Assembly (NCBI GenBank): GCA_003996215.1
Contig: QJPP01000843.1
Coordinates: 186,001 to 250,000, forward strand
Source of the DNA: Jaltomata sinuosa
Lineage: Eukaryota > Streptophyta > Magnoliopsida > Solanales > Solanaceae
Direction of reading: 5' to 3'
DNA: 64,000 bases
Program-made: the position numbers and the translations under genes
Part shown: piece after piece, positions 1 to 9,898 of the stretch
Position numbering within the stretch: position 1 is the stretch's first letter
Layout of the letters: the number at the start of each line of letters is the position of its first letter
Notes under the pieces: generated by a model
Seen by the model: the letters and a program-made list of their open reading frames with translations, nothing else
What the model was told of the DNA's origin: nothing
Database searches by the model: none

Positions 1-960
1 AGTCATTTGTTGCAACAGATGAGGCATCTGTTGCAATAGATGAGGCATCTGTTGTAACAGATGAGGCATCTATTGGAAACATAATAAGAGAAACCAATAG
101 ATAGTATAGTTGTTTTCAACATATGCTTAATATGTTTCAACAGATTCTTATTTTGTTGCAACATATTACACATTTTTTGGGATATTAACAATATTTTTAC
201 CACATATATACATATATCACCAAGAACACCAACACCAACACCAACATAAAACAACATTTACCACTAGAATAATAATTTTCAAGAGCAACACCATACAAGA
301 ATAAAAATAACACCAACATTTATCAATACAACAACACCAATAACACCAACAAAATGTTCAAGAACAAGAACAATAACAACATTAACCCTAACTTTGAGGA
401 GAATACTCAATTGTTCAAGTCTTCTTCTTCTTAATTCAGTTCAAGTCTACTTCTTATTTATTAACCAAAAGCATTATTTTCAAAAACCCTAACTTTTTTA
501 GATGCAGCAGTAGCAACAGAGTCCAACAATAATAATAACAAAAATTTCACTTTCATAAAAAACAATAACACAAGACAAGAACAACAACAAGACACAATAA
601 GAACAACACAAGACACTAAAAATTCAAATCTCAATAGCTATTTGCTCAAACAGATCAACTAATCTGTTGCAACAGATTACTTGCAAAAATCAAAATTTTA
701 CTACTTTCACAATAATGTTCAAGAACAAGAATAACAACAACAACAAAAATATTCATATTTCACTGAAGGTACACACACTATTTACAAATATACAATCATA
801 TCAAGTGTTAACAAAAACCACAAATTAGGGTTTCTTTCATTCTTAAGCATAAAATAATAAAATCATCAACCCACAGTTCCAGGAAACCCAGTTCCAGTTC
901 TTCTTCTTCTTCTTCTTTAATCAAAATCTTAATTTTTTAAAAACCCTAACTTCCCAACTT
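1..960. repeat. A/C-rich low-complexity region with TTGCAA palindromic repeats
   Basis: Three tandem 21-bp units lie at 8-28, 29-49 and 50-70 (consensus TGTTGCAACAGATGAGGCATC). Each contains or nearly contains a TCTGTTGCAACAGA palindrome. A perfect 18-bp palindrome, AATCTGTTGCAACAGATT, lies at 661-678, and looser copies are at 135-170. The rest is rich in AAC, ACA and CAA triplets with short (CTT)n runs. I see no convincing protein; open frames here encode repeats only. Similar TTGCAA motifs recur in the CACTA end at 59100-59603, so this may be transposon subterminal DNA, but that link is only suggestive. Confidence 0.6.
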
Positions 961-1330
961 TTTGAACCAAATAAAAGAGAAGACTTTACCTGAAAAGAGA
1001 GAAAAAGAGCAAAGGTCGATCTTCATCGGAACTCCTCTGTTTCGTCGGGAAAAGAATAGAGAAGAAGAAGAAGAAGAAGAAGAAGAGAGTAAAATCGTCC
1101 TTAAACAGTTGAGAGCTTTTTGGAGAGAAGTTTTAAAAAAAAAAAAATTTAAAACGGCTTTGATCGATTAAGGGGAAAAGGAAGAGAATGGGGGGGGGGG
1201 GGGAATTGAGTTGGGTCTTTTTATATTTTTAAAAAGATTAACAAGTTTTAAAAATATTAATTTAGTCCCCAATTAAGTTAATCCTCTTTTTAAGTGGGCT
1301 TTGACCTTGGGCTGGTCAAAGTGTCACCAA
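961..1330. other. Intergenic, UTR-like DNA with simple repeats
   Basis: Contains a GAA-type microsatellite near 1061-1088, an A run near 1134-1147 and a run of about 14 G near 1189-1203. Read on the minus strand, the CTT-rich stretch and GGTAAAGT near 985 look like a plant 5' UTR with a splice donor, but I cannot identify a gene. The last bases before the MULE (1331-1339, TATTAATTT) are its left target-site duplication. Confidence 0.4.
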
Positions 1331-1339
1331 TATTAATTT

Positions 1340-1463
1340 GGCGAAATGATCGAATGGACCCTTGTACTTGTCCGAGTTTGTGTTGTGGACACTTCTACTT
1401 AGTCCTTTGTCATCTGAACCACTCAACCCATCAGAACACGATATTTTAAACCCTTTCTTTGAC
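1340..1463 (+). repeat. MULE left terminal inverted repeat
   Basis: About 124 bp, the reverse complement of 6695-6818 with few mismatches. In Mutator elements the TIRs hold transposase binding sites and often the promoter. The transposase start codon lies about 670 bp inside, consistent with a 5' UTR intron ending at the acceptor TGTACAG just upstream of 2126. Confidence 0.93.
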
Positions 1464-2538
1464 TATTTAGTTGAGTGTGAAGAACAAACGCTGACACGTA
1501 ATTAAAAAAAATCCTAAATAAAACGTATGAAATTACGTGGAATTGACTTAAAAGCCTCAGAAGCGTTTTTCATTTTCTCATTTTCTTCTTCGTTTTTCAC
1601 TTCCACTTTCTCTTTCTCTTTCTTGTTCGCTTTTCACTGAAAACGAACAAAATCCTCCATTGCTCTTAAGATTTTAAGGTGTAATTGAAGATATTTATGT
1701 AAGGTTATCCTAATTATTTCATGTTCAAGTTTGTTTGTTCGTTTTTGTTGATTTTTGTCCGTATTATTGTGTCTTTTTTATGATTTTATCGATTAACACT
1801 ATTTTTGTTGATATTTTTTGAGGGTGTTTCTTTGTTTCGTGTGTAATGCTAGTGTAAGATGTATATGTAGCAGTGTTATTCCTTCAATGTCATATTTTGT
1901 GATTTCTATTAGATTCTAGGGGTTTTTCGTAAAATCACAACTTTGACTGATTTTTTTTAAAAAAAAATCTTGGGTATTGTATACATCAATGGTCCGTTAG
2001 GACATATCAAATATGTGGAGAAGAATTTTTACACCTTTTTGCTTTAAATATTACGTATTTTTGTTATTTTACCTAAAATTAGCGCTTTTATATGTATTGA
2101 CTGTGTATTTTCTTGTCATTGTACAGGCATTGTAAGTAAATGGCTTCAACAATAGTGACACTTCAATTTCACTATGGGGGCTATTTTTTGTCGGACCCTG
2201 AGCTAAGGTATGCTAATGGAGTTTGTAACCTTGAAATTATTGAAATAGATGTAGATGAGCTCCATATAATGTTGTTTCAGAAATTAGCACAGGAATTAGA
2301 TGTTGAAAAAGTTGAAACCTTTAGGTGTAGAGTTAACAAAAAAGGTGGTTATTACATGTTAAAAACTGATGGTGATGTTTTAAGGTTTCTTAATAATTTG
2401 AAGGGTAAAGACTTTGTTGATGTATTTTTGGTACATCAAATTAGTGTACCTTTAGTTGTTGAGGATAAAAATGAAGTAGAACTTGCCAAAAAATTATCCT
2501 CAAATATAGGACAGCCAAGTGTCCACAAGTCTATGGCT

Positions 2539-2622
2539 GATGTGGCACCCCTCCCACCCTTATTGCTAATTGGTAATGGTGATGTGGCACCCATCCCACC
2601 CTTATTGCTAATTGGTAATGGT
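2539..2622 (+). repeat. Two tandem 42-bp units in the transposase linker
   Basis: Copies at 2539-2580 and 2581-2622 are nearly identical and in frame (14 codons each), encoding a Pro/Leu-rich peptide repeated twice. A third partial start follows at 2623. Replication slippage within the coding region is the simplest reading. Confidence 0.85.
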
Positions 2623-5149
2623 GATGTGTCAGCTCCCCCACCATTTGATGAAAATGAAAAATGGGTATATAAATGAAAATCAGTCTCCTAGAGTAGACAT
2701 AGGGAAAGAGAAGGTTTCTTTAGAAGACTAGATGAAGGTCAAGGCAATGACTTCTCCTCATACCACCTTTAAACTTCTGATTCTGATGTAGATCTAGCTA
2801 AAAATGATTCTGATTCTGATTCACTCTATGATATTGATGAAAACATTGATGATTTAAGTGAATTGGATGAGGAGTTGCTTCAAGCTAGACAGTCTAACAT
2901 CCAACAACAAGTTAAATAAAAGGCTGACAAGGTGAATCTAGATGAGATACCATCTGGTCTTGTAGGTATAGATGCTGGTTTTAAGGATATTTATAAGAAC
3001 AAGGGGGGAAGATATGAAGGTAAATTGGGTGGGGATGACCCATATTTTGACAGCTCAGATCCTGGTAGTGACATTAGTTAAAATGAAAGGGATCCTGTTG
3101 ATAATGATGAAGTGGTAGATCCACCACCTAGAAACTCAACTACCAAGATCTACTTTGATCCAACTGCCAAAAAGGTCTTATTTCAGTTGTATATGATCTT
3201 TTTGAATTGTATTGAGTTTAGAGAGGCACTGCAGACTTACTCTATTCAGAAGGGTGTGAATCTTAAGTTGAAACCTAATGAGAAGGAAAGGGTAAGGGCA
3301 AAGTGTAAGAAGAAGGGTTGTTCTTGGGTTATTCTTGGAAGCCTTGATGGTAACACTGGAAATTTTAGTGTGAAAATATACTTTCCTGTCCACAAGTGTT
3401 GTAAAAGGACAAGAAACAAGCTGTGTAACCCAGTGTGGATTAGTAAGCATTACAAGGACAGAATAATGACTGAGCGTACAATCAAATTGCATCAGATTCA
3501 AGCTCTTTTAAGAAAGGACTATGTATTGTATGTTAGTAAAATAACCTGTAGAAAGGCAAAAATCAGAGTTATGAATGAGCATTTGGGTGATTTCATAGAA
3601 GAGTTTGCTAGGTTGTATGATTATGCTGAAGAGTTGAAGACCACTAATCCTGGAACCACTGTATCTATTAGGACATCCAAGAATACAATTCCAAGAAAAG
3701 AGGTGTTTATGGGCATTTATATTTGTCTTGGATCCTTAAAAAGTGGATGGATCGAGGGGTGTAGAAGGATAATTGGTTTAGATGGTGCATTTCTCAAGGG
3801 TGTATGTAAAGTTATATTGTTGTCTTGCATTTCCAAAGATGGAAATAACCAGATGTACCCTATAGCATGGGCAGTAGTTGATAAAGGAACCAAGGACACA
3901 TAGTCTTGGTTTCTTAGGTGCATCAAACATGATTTGGAGCTTACAGAAACTGAAGGTGAAGGACTGACAGTGATGTCTGATATGCAGAAGGTATAACATC
4001 ACATTTTTAGTTTTTTTTTTCAATTTGCTGTAATAATTAATATTTAACACTTGTTTTTTGCTGTTTTTTTTATAGGGTCTTCATGTAGCACTTACTGATC
4101 TACTGCCAAATGCTGAGCATAGATGGTGTGCTAGACATATATGGACCAACTGGAAGAAGGAGTGGAGGGGTGAAGAAAGAAGGAGAAAATTCTGGCAGGT
4201 TTCCAGGGCATCTTTTGAAATGTATTTGCAAGTAAAACTTGATGAAATGAGTCAGTTAGGATAAGGCATTGTGGAAGCTTTGTTCAAGTACAACAAAGAG
4301 GCATGGTGTAGGGCATGTGTGAGACTTTCAACAGTTGGATTTTGGGTGCTAGTTTCAAATCAATCATCACTATGTTGGAGGAAATAAGAATCAAATTCAT
4401 GGACAGGATGAATCAAATGAGAGAGTTTTCAGAAAAATAGATCACTGATGTATCACCAGTGGCTATGGAAGTTCTTAGAGAGAATGGTGAGCATGTAGCC
4501 AAATGTGAGGTAAAGTTTATTGGTGATACTGGCTTTGAGATCCGTGATCCACCATATAAACATGTTGTTTAATATCAAGAAGAAAGTGTGTAGTTGTAGA
4601 TCATGGCAACTAAAGGGAATTCCTTGTGCACATGCAATTACTACAATGCATTTCAAGGATTTGGATGTGGAGTCATTTGTTGATCACTGGTATAAGAAGG
4701 AAACATACTTGAAGGCATATAATAAGCTTATTCAACCTATGACAAATATGAAAATGTGGCCAAAAAGCACAAGACCAACAATTGAGCCACCTGAGATTAC
4801 TACCATGCCAGGAAGACCAAGTAAAAATAGAAAGAAAGATAGTGATGAACCTGTTAAGAAGAAGTTTGGAAAGGCTACAAGAAAGGAAAGAAAAATGAGA
4901 TGTTCTGGGTGCAACACTTTTGGACATAACAAGAAAGGATGCCCAACTCTGGTAAACTATGCTTTAATATCTTGGTATGCCTCATTTTTACTCTTTTTAA
5001 TTGTGCTTTTGACTTTAAGATTATGTTTGTAGAAAAATGGTTCCACTGCTGGTTCTGAAACTACTAGAGCATCTGCTACTTGTGATTTTACAAGTGTTGC
5101 AAGTGGGAGTCAACCAAGTGTATCTGCAGGTCCAAGTGTGACACCTACC

Positions 5150-5310
5150 TCAACTGGTGTGAGGTCTGCAACTGCCTCAGCAACTGGTGTGAGGCCTACC
5201 AGTGCTACAACAGCTGGAAGAAGGCCTTCCAGTGCTACAACAGCTGGAAGAAGGCCTGCAACTGCCTCATCAACTGATGTGAGGCCTGCAACTGGTGTGA
5301 GGCATGCAAC
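5150..5310 (+). repeat. Coding minisatellite, Thr/Ala/Arg-rich tail of transposase
   Basis: Short units built from ACTGGTGTGAGGCCTGC and ACAACAGCTGGAAGAAGGCC repeat imperfectly about six times. They encode (A/S)TGVRPAT and SATTAGRRP motifs downstream of the CCHC knuckle. Low-complexity tails of this sort occur in plant MULE transposases. Confidence 0.75.
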
Positions 5311-5502
5311 TACTTCTGCAGTATCTGAGAATGCTACTCAACCAACAACTCAACAGTCAACTACTAGTGTTGGTGTCCAGAAAAGAAAGACTAGTACAGC
5401 TTTGAGAGGTGGTGCAACTCTTGGAAATAAGAAACCAAGACAAAAAAGGCAAAAATAGCTGGTTTGGTTGTCTGTTTGGATCAAGTGGCAGTGTAATAGA
5501 AA

Positions 5503-5632
5503 GGGTAAGTATTCTATCATCTTAATACACTTAACTAATATTAGTTAGTGCATCTTTAACTGAAATAGGGTAAGTATTCTATCATCTTAATACACTTAAC
5601 TGATATTAGTTAGTGCATCTTTAACTGAAATA
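5503..5632 (+). repeat. 65-bp tandem duplication spanning a splice donor
   Basis: Copy one (5503-5567) and copy two (5568-5632) differ by one or two bases. Each begins GGGTAAGTATTC, so the duplication copied the presumed 5' splice site of the last transposase intron, leaving two equally good donors 65 bp apart with one acceptor at about 5648. Confidence 0.85.
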
Positions 5633-5885
5633 TTTTATTGTTTCTCAGAGTGGAACAACTGACAGAGTGTTACACAGTCCAACATTGAAGAGTTCAGTTC
5701 CAACCAATATTGATTTTGGTTACAAACCTAATGGACTAAGGTGGAAGGGTAGAGCTGCAGTTACTCAAAGGCAGCTATAAGAAGAGAGTTACAGAAGATC
5801 AAACTCTTCTACAACCACTCAAGCCACACCAAGCACTCATGCCAACAACACTCAGTCCACACCAAGAACTCAAGGCACACAATAG

Positions 5886-6088
5886 ATTTCTCTTTGTCTA
5901 GCTTAATTGACTTCATCCCAACTGTTTTGGTGACTTCATTTCCAACTGTTGTTAAGACAATTTGTTTTTGTGTTTATGAATTTGTGGTGCATTTCTCTGT
6001 AATTGTAAGACCTAATTTAAAGATTTGTGTTTTGGCAAAATGGTATTTGTCATTAAATTTCATTATCATTGTACATTGCAATTACAAA
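5886..6088. other. MULE interior between the convergent ORFs
   Basis: About 200 bp of T-rich DNA separating the transposase stop from the GRF ORF stop. It would hold both 3' UTRs. No further ORF is supported. Confidence 0.5.
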
Positions 6089-6403
6089 TTAATACATCTC
6101 AAATACAATAGCTAGAAACCAAATTACAACAATGATAATAACAGTGATATCAATATTAGTGCTTGATCTCCCCTGCCTTCCATGCCTTACATGCCTTCCT
6201 TGCCTTCTATGTCTTCCTTGCTCTGAATTTGTTGATGGCTTGTTCATGTAGTATTGTTCATTTGCATCAGCCCATCGAAAGAATCCACAACCATTACCAG
6301 TTGCATATTTTTGACAGCCCCAAAACATTCTTCCAGGATTAGTTGATGTCCTCGACATCTTAAGTTCAGCATAAAGCCCACAATAAGAAACACGAAAAGT
6401 CAT
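6089..6403 (-). CDS. GRF-type zinc-finger protein with C-terminal membrane helix, carried by the MULE
   Basis: 104 residues if the ATG at 6403 is used; the frame stays open upstream to an ATG at 6526. Residues 7-46 form an intact GRF zinc finger: CGLYAEL, then TSTNPGR, FWGCQKY and CGFFRWAD, the pattern of the zf-GRF family, which binds nucleic acid in other proteins. An Arg/Gly/His-rich linker follows, then a hydrophobic C-terminus (about residues 82-102, IIIVVIWFLAIVF) that should span or anchor in a membrane. It ends about 270 bp inside the right TIR and faces the transposase, like the convergent mudrA/mudrB pair of maize MuDR, although it shows no evident mudrB similarity. Its role is unknown; many small plant GRF/TM ORFs are thought to be transposon-linked. 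No break is visible in the finger. Confidence 0.65.
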   Translation of the reverse strand: MTFRVSYCGLYAELKMSRTSTNPGRMFWGCQKYATGNGCGFFRWADANEQYYMNKPSTNSEQGRHRRQGRHVRHGRQGRSSTNIDITVIIIVVIWFLAIVFEMY

Positions 6404-6694
6404 GGTGAGCGACAAAAATGAGGTTAAAATTGAACTGAAATGCACGAAAAAGAGAGGAGTATAACGACAGCAAAAAAATTTAATGAAGAATAAATTTGGA
6501 GAGAGAGAAGATCGAGAAGAAGGCATAAAAAAGCTCAAATTTGTCCAACAATGGTGTTGAAATAAAATGGGGAAGAAGATGGCTAATATGAGCCCTAACT
6601 TGACCTTTGGGGCCCTTTTTACAAGGTCTCATGCTCCCCTTTTGCTTGCATGTGCTACACGCTCCTATGTGGTTTATGCCACATAGGATGCCAT
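6404..6694 (-). other. Presumed 5' region of the GRF ORF
   Basis: The minus-strand frame remains open to about 6538, with CT-rich sequence upstream typical of plant 5' UTRs. The right TIR begins at 6695 and would supply the promoter for this gene, as in MuDR. No TATA box is obvious. Confidence 0.4.
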
Positions 6695-6818
6695 GTCAAA
6701 AAAAGGGTTTAGAATATTGTGTTCTGATGGGTTGAGGGGTTCAGATGACAAAGGGCTAAGTAGAAGTGTCCACAATACAAACTCGGACAAGTACAAGGGT
6801 CCATTAGATCATTTCGCC
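6695..6818 (-). repeat. MULE right terminal inverted repeat
   Basis: Reverse complement of 1340-1463, ending ATTTCGCC directly before the TATTAATTT target duplication at 6819-6827. Confidence 0.93.
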
Positions 6819-6827
6819 TATTAATTT

Positions 6828-7169
6828 CAACACTTAGAGTCACCTTCCATTCAATTTTCTCGGGTCCCCAAGACATCAACTCTGGCGATTCAAATTCGAC
6901 TACATTTTATTTAAATCAAATTTGATTTTTTCTTTTTACTTGTTATTACAGTATAATTCATTTTCTGTGGGTTCTCAGGGATTGACAAATTAGGTGTAAA
7001 GTTTATCACATACATACAACAAAGGATTTTCTGAAAAATTTGTTAGTATTTTTAGAATTTGAAGTGAGTTTCTTGTTTTCTTCTGTGATTTGGAAGTATA
7101 CACAGTTGAGATGAAATTGAAGTGCCTTTTATGAGTAATTGTGCTATAATACTAGTAAACATGTTATGA
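6828..7169. other. Non-coding flank, possible 5' UTR/promoter of the ATG18-like fragment
   Basis: AT-rich DNA without an ORF. Contains pyrimidine runs and a phase like CTTGTTATTACAG, a plausible splice acceptor. If the ATG18-like exon at 7414 was once functional this would be its upstream region; nothing more can be supported. Confidence 0.35.
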
Positions 7170-7362
7170 TCGGTGACAAAGCTAGAATTTTCACTAAGGG
7201 GATTCGCAATATGAAAAATAATCACACAAGAAGCTAAAGGGGTTCAACATCTGCTATATATATGTAAAAAAATAATTTTAACCATATAAAAATATTGTAA
7301 TTTTCTGCCGAGGGGTTCGGATGAATTCCCTGGCCCTTGCTAGCTCTGCCTCTGGTTATGAT
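7170..7362. repeat. Possible dispersed solanaceous repeat
   Basis: The stretch with CACTAAGGGGATTC, AAGGGGTTCAACATCTGC and GAGGGGTTCGGATGAA resembles, from memory, a short interspersed sequence common in solanaceous genomes. I see no second copy in this window, no clear terminal repeats and no target duplication, so the class (SINE, MITE or other) is undecided. Confidence 0.35.
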
Positions 7363-7413
7363 TATACTAGTAGAAAAGAGAGGATCGAAGAAGCAAAGGG
7401 GTATTCTTGGGAT

Positions 7414-7610
7414 ATGGAGATGAAGAACAATGATGGTCAAAAACCACAGCAAGGACTAAAGTCAGGCAGGAGTAGTAATGGCTTCATTCCAACTTCGTTT
7501 CAAGCTCTTTCTATGGAGTAGTATCCTCTGGTGCTTCGACTGTTGCTTCCACAGTTAGGTCTGCTGCTTCGGCTATTGTGGACAAGGACACTGACTATAA
7601 TCATGATCAG
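7414..7610 (+). pseudogene. First-exon fragment resembling ATG18/BCAS3-family autophagy gene
   Basis: Plant ATG18f/g/h proteins are WD-repeat phosphoinositide-binding autophagy factors with a BCAS3 domain. This fragment encodes the N-terminus only: KNNDGQKPQQ, then NGFIPTSFQALS, and in another frame VSSGASTVASTVRSAAS followed by DKDTDYNHDQ. The frame changes near 7519, where a few bases appear lost and an in-frame TAG appears. The exon stops at CAG followed by GTGCAA, a plausible splice donor at 7611. No later exon (WD repeats, BCAS3 domain) is seen before the viral insert at about 9135. It may be an exon captured or duplicated by a transposon, or the stump of a disrupted gene. Assignment rests on remembered family sequence. 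Confidence 0.55.
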
Positions 7611-9134
7611 GTGCAATATCCGTTCTCCAAAATACTTTGATATAGTTAGATATCATGGTGTATAGATTGTATTTTAGCAAAAGGTTGGAACATTACTTGT
7701 TAATCTTGCCTACAAGTTATAGCTGGATCATAGGTGTTGGATGTAACTTTGATGCTGAATGGTGCTAGTTAATGCAGCAAATTCTTTATATCTTGAATGC
7801 TGCACTGTTTTATGTATTCTAAGGCAACTCCGGAGAATAGGAATAACTAAATGCAGTTTATATGTATATCTGTTCCCTCTTTTCATGAATATTTATGGGA
7901 CAAAAGTTAGCTCCCTGATAGAACTTTCCCGACTTTTGTATCTAGTCTCAAGAATTATGCCATATGCGCTAATCAGTGTTGTAGTTTAGACTTTTAGTTC
8001 ATTCGTCACATGTTGGTTGGGCCTTAATCCTGTAAATGAGGGTGGTGGACATACTCACAGGCTCCTGTGACCGTTTTTCATTTTGGGTGGGTTTGAGTGG
8101 AGCAGTTCAAGGTGGATAAACTTTGATGAACCTTCAATAGGATGATATGGGGACCCTGGTTTTTGTTTGAGGGGAGGGGTGTGCAGCAATAATTAAAATC
8201 ATAGGGTGCCTATGTTACTTCATTGTGTGATGGCTTGTGTCACTTTCTAATAACTTATGTTTTATGGTTAAAATTCCTCAATTGATGATACACGTGCGAA
8301 TTTTGTGCTCTTGATGATATAAGATCCTAATGGAAATTCTTGGTTGCTATCCAGGGTTGGAAATTTGCTTTAAAGCTATGATTTGACTAACTTCTTGGGA
8401 CCACCACCCCCTAAAATAATTTTCCGTCTAGGATATTTTGAGGTTTAAGTTGACGTAGTTCAGATTGATCTTGGGTTATTGTAATCAAGGTTTAAGTGGA
8501 TGTAATCTAGATTGATGTTGGAAAAATTATGAGTTCATCTAGATGCAAATCTTGCGATTTAAAATCCTGTAAACTTAGGTTGGTTTTTGGTGCTTATGGC
8601 TGGTTGAATTTCCAATCAGACAGCAATTTTTGCTTGCTTTCACTCTATCGCAAATTATACAGAAGTATAATGGTGCTTTGTCATGGATGTCAAAACTCAA
8701 AAGATAGATGCTGGTGCCGGGAAAGCTTTTTGGGCTTTTGATTTCTGATCGGGAGGACGGTCCAGCATATCAGAAAGGTGCTAGTTTGTTTTTGGTTTTC
8801 AAGGTGAAATTCTTTTATAAAGCTTGGTAGTTGGCAGTAATCACTACTTTGACTCTAAGCTGCTTGATTGGATGTGCGAGGGGCCCTGGTGCAATACTCT
8901 CGGGTGACAAGTGCTAACTTTGGGAGAAGAAGACTGATTTATGAAGACTATAGTCTGTTTTGTTTTGAGGATGACCATTCAGGATGCCATCACTAGTCAA
9001 GGAGTTAATTTATAGTTGTGATTCTGCACCTAGGGATGTCAAAATTTAAACTGTCGTTCCAAATATATGGTGGATTTAATTACCAATTTTGAAAAAAATA
9101 TATGGTGGATTAGAGGCGAGCCAAGATAGAAACA
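7611..9134. other. Non-coding stretch between ATG18-like exon and viral insert
   Basis: About 1.5 kb without a supportable gene. It could be the first intron of the ATG18-like fragment. Two partial copies of a phrase with GATTGATCTTGGGTTATTGTAATC / GATTGATGTTGG (about 8463-8520) suggest a small duplication. Open frames at 7759-7989 and 8529-8741 have no recognisable content. Confidence 0.4.
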
Positions 9135-9180
9135 TGTAAAGTTGTTTGTAAAAAGTATTTTGTTTATTTGCAAATCTGTA

Positions 9181-9402
9181 AAGTAAAAATAGTTAAGTGG
9201 GACGTCCACTAATAAAGTGAACGGCCACTAATAAAAGTAGTAATAGTATAGGGGACAAGTGTAAAGTAAAATAGTTTGTCCATTAGTAGAGCTGTAAAGA
9301 AAGAATGTAAAGTTCTTTGGACTTTTGTAAAAAGCTAGGTGTAAAGTAGATAGTGAAAGAAAGAAAAGAGGATTAGGACATATAAACATCCTCTTATAAA
9401 TA
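9181..9402 (+). promoter_or_regulatory. Putative pararetroviral transcript promoter
   Basis: A TATA box, TATAAATA, lies at 9395-9402 within CTCTTATAAATAGATAG, so the transcript should begin near 9425-9435. Upstream are GGGACGTCCAC (an ACGT-core site at about 9199-9209) and two copies of CCACTAATAAA (about 9207-9217 and 9224-9234). Several TGTAAAG repeats occur between 9135 and 9345. The position, one leader upstream of the first ORF, fits the genomic-RNA promoter of caulimovirids. Activity cannot be judged from sequence. Confidence 0.65.
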
Positions 9403-9424
9403 GATAGCAATGGAGGCAGATAGA

Positions 9425-9898
9425 AGGTAAGACTTTCTACACAGAGAGCAACCTTCTTTGTAAACAAAAATATTCTCAGAAATAAGATAAAATTTTCTAA
9501 GCAATATGGAGCAAGAAGATACAGGAAAGGTATATCTATTCATAATTATGCATAGCTAAAATTGTTAATTCCTAAGTATCATAGCATGAGTAAATAAGTT
9601 TATATTCGTTATTATTTACTAGAATTATTTGAATCATAATTTTGAGTTTGTTAACATGAGGAAAAAGGGGAAACAATCCGAAAATAATGTCCAAAGGTTG
9701 AAACCAAGGCGAGAAAGCCGTAAGGGGAGTAGACAGAGTGGCATTATCTAGGAGGGGAAAGTACCTTTGAAAGTACGGTGTTAACAGTGACAAGAGAATA
9801 TGGTTTAAAATAATCTAGCCTGTAATAATCGAATATAATGTTATTGACATGCTATGGTATGAGGGAATTAATTGACAAAAAAGCAAAGCATAAAAAAT
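9425..9898 (+). other. Pararetroviral leader with short upstream ORFs
   Basis: Some 470 nt between promoter and the first listed ORF. Upstream ATGs open very short frames, including 17 codons from 9506, three codons from 9586 and 31 codons from 9656 to 9751. The last is strikingly basic (12 Lys/Arg). Caulimovirid leaders typically carry several short ORFs and fold into a large hairpin bypassed by ribosome shunting; whether this leader does so is not determined. Confidence 0.55.

Larger units (their letters stand above)
2140..5885 (+). pseudogene. MULE (mudrA-like) transposase, decayed, multi-exon
   Basis: It would cut and paste the element by a DDE mechanism in the nucleus. The start is the ATG in AGTAAATGGCTTC. 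The N-terminal block (2140-2500) resembles the PB1-like region of plant MuDR proteins; an acidic Asp/Ser linker follows, then the MuDR/MULE core from about 3112. First catalytic Asp is in GLDGAFLKG (codon 3781), second in VMSDMQK (3979). A SWIM zinc finger (CxC at 4588-4596, CxH at 4625-4633) and a CCHC knuckle (4901-4942) follow. Introns inferred at 3991-4074 (ends TTATAG), 4952-5032 (ends TTTGTAG) and about 5504-5648 (ends CTCAG). In-frame stops include 2674, 3901, 4264, 4438 and 5777; a frameshift lies near 5450. The Thr/Ala-rich tail at 5138-5458 is repetitive. Clearly a pseudogene. Confidence 0.9.
1340..6818 (+). mobile_element. Complete Mutator-like element (MULE)
   Basis: The ends are inverted repeats of about 124 bp (1340-1463 and 6695-6818), both starting GGCGAAATGATC and differing at only a handful of positions by eye. 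A perfect 9-bp target duplication, TATTAATTT, flanks them at 1331-1339 and 6819-6827; 9 bp is the hallmark of the Mutator superfamily. Inside are a decayed mudrA-type transposase on + (2140-5885) and a GRF zinc-finger ORF on - (6089-6403). Excising the element rejoins sequence of similar character on both sides. The clean TSD and near-identical TIRs suggest insertion late enough for the ends to survive, yet the transposase is broken, so it is probably non-autonomous now. Confidence 0.95.

Noticed and set aside
8..70. CRISPR-like regular repeat
   Set aside because: Units are contiguous with no spacers, and this is plant nuclear DNA.
3..257. 84-codon minus-strand frame with repeated CNRCLIC-type peptide
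   Set aside because: It is the translation of the 21-bp tandem repeat and flanking low-complexity DNA; no gene context.
962..1171. 69-codon frame rich in Glu and Lys
   Set aside because: Driven by the GAA repeat; starts from a non-ATG codon and has no recognisable domain.
1340..1700. Host gene promoter at the left end of the MULE
   Set aside because: The sequence is the terminal inverted repeat and transposase 5' region, mirrored at 6695-6818.
5894..6115. 73-codon plus-strand frame at the end of the MULE
   Set aside because: No motif, overlaps the GRF ORF on the other strand, lies in the presumed 3' UTR of the transposase.
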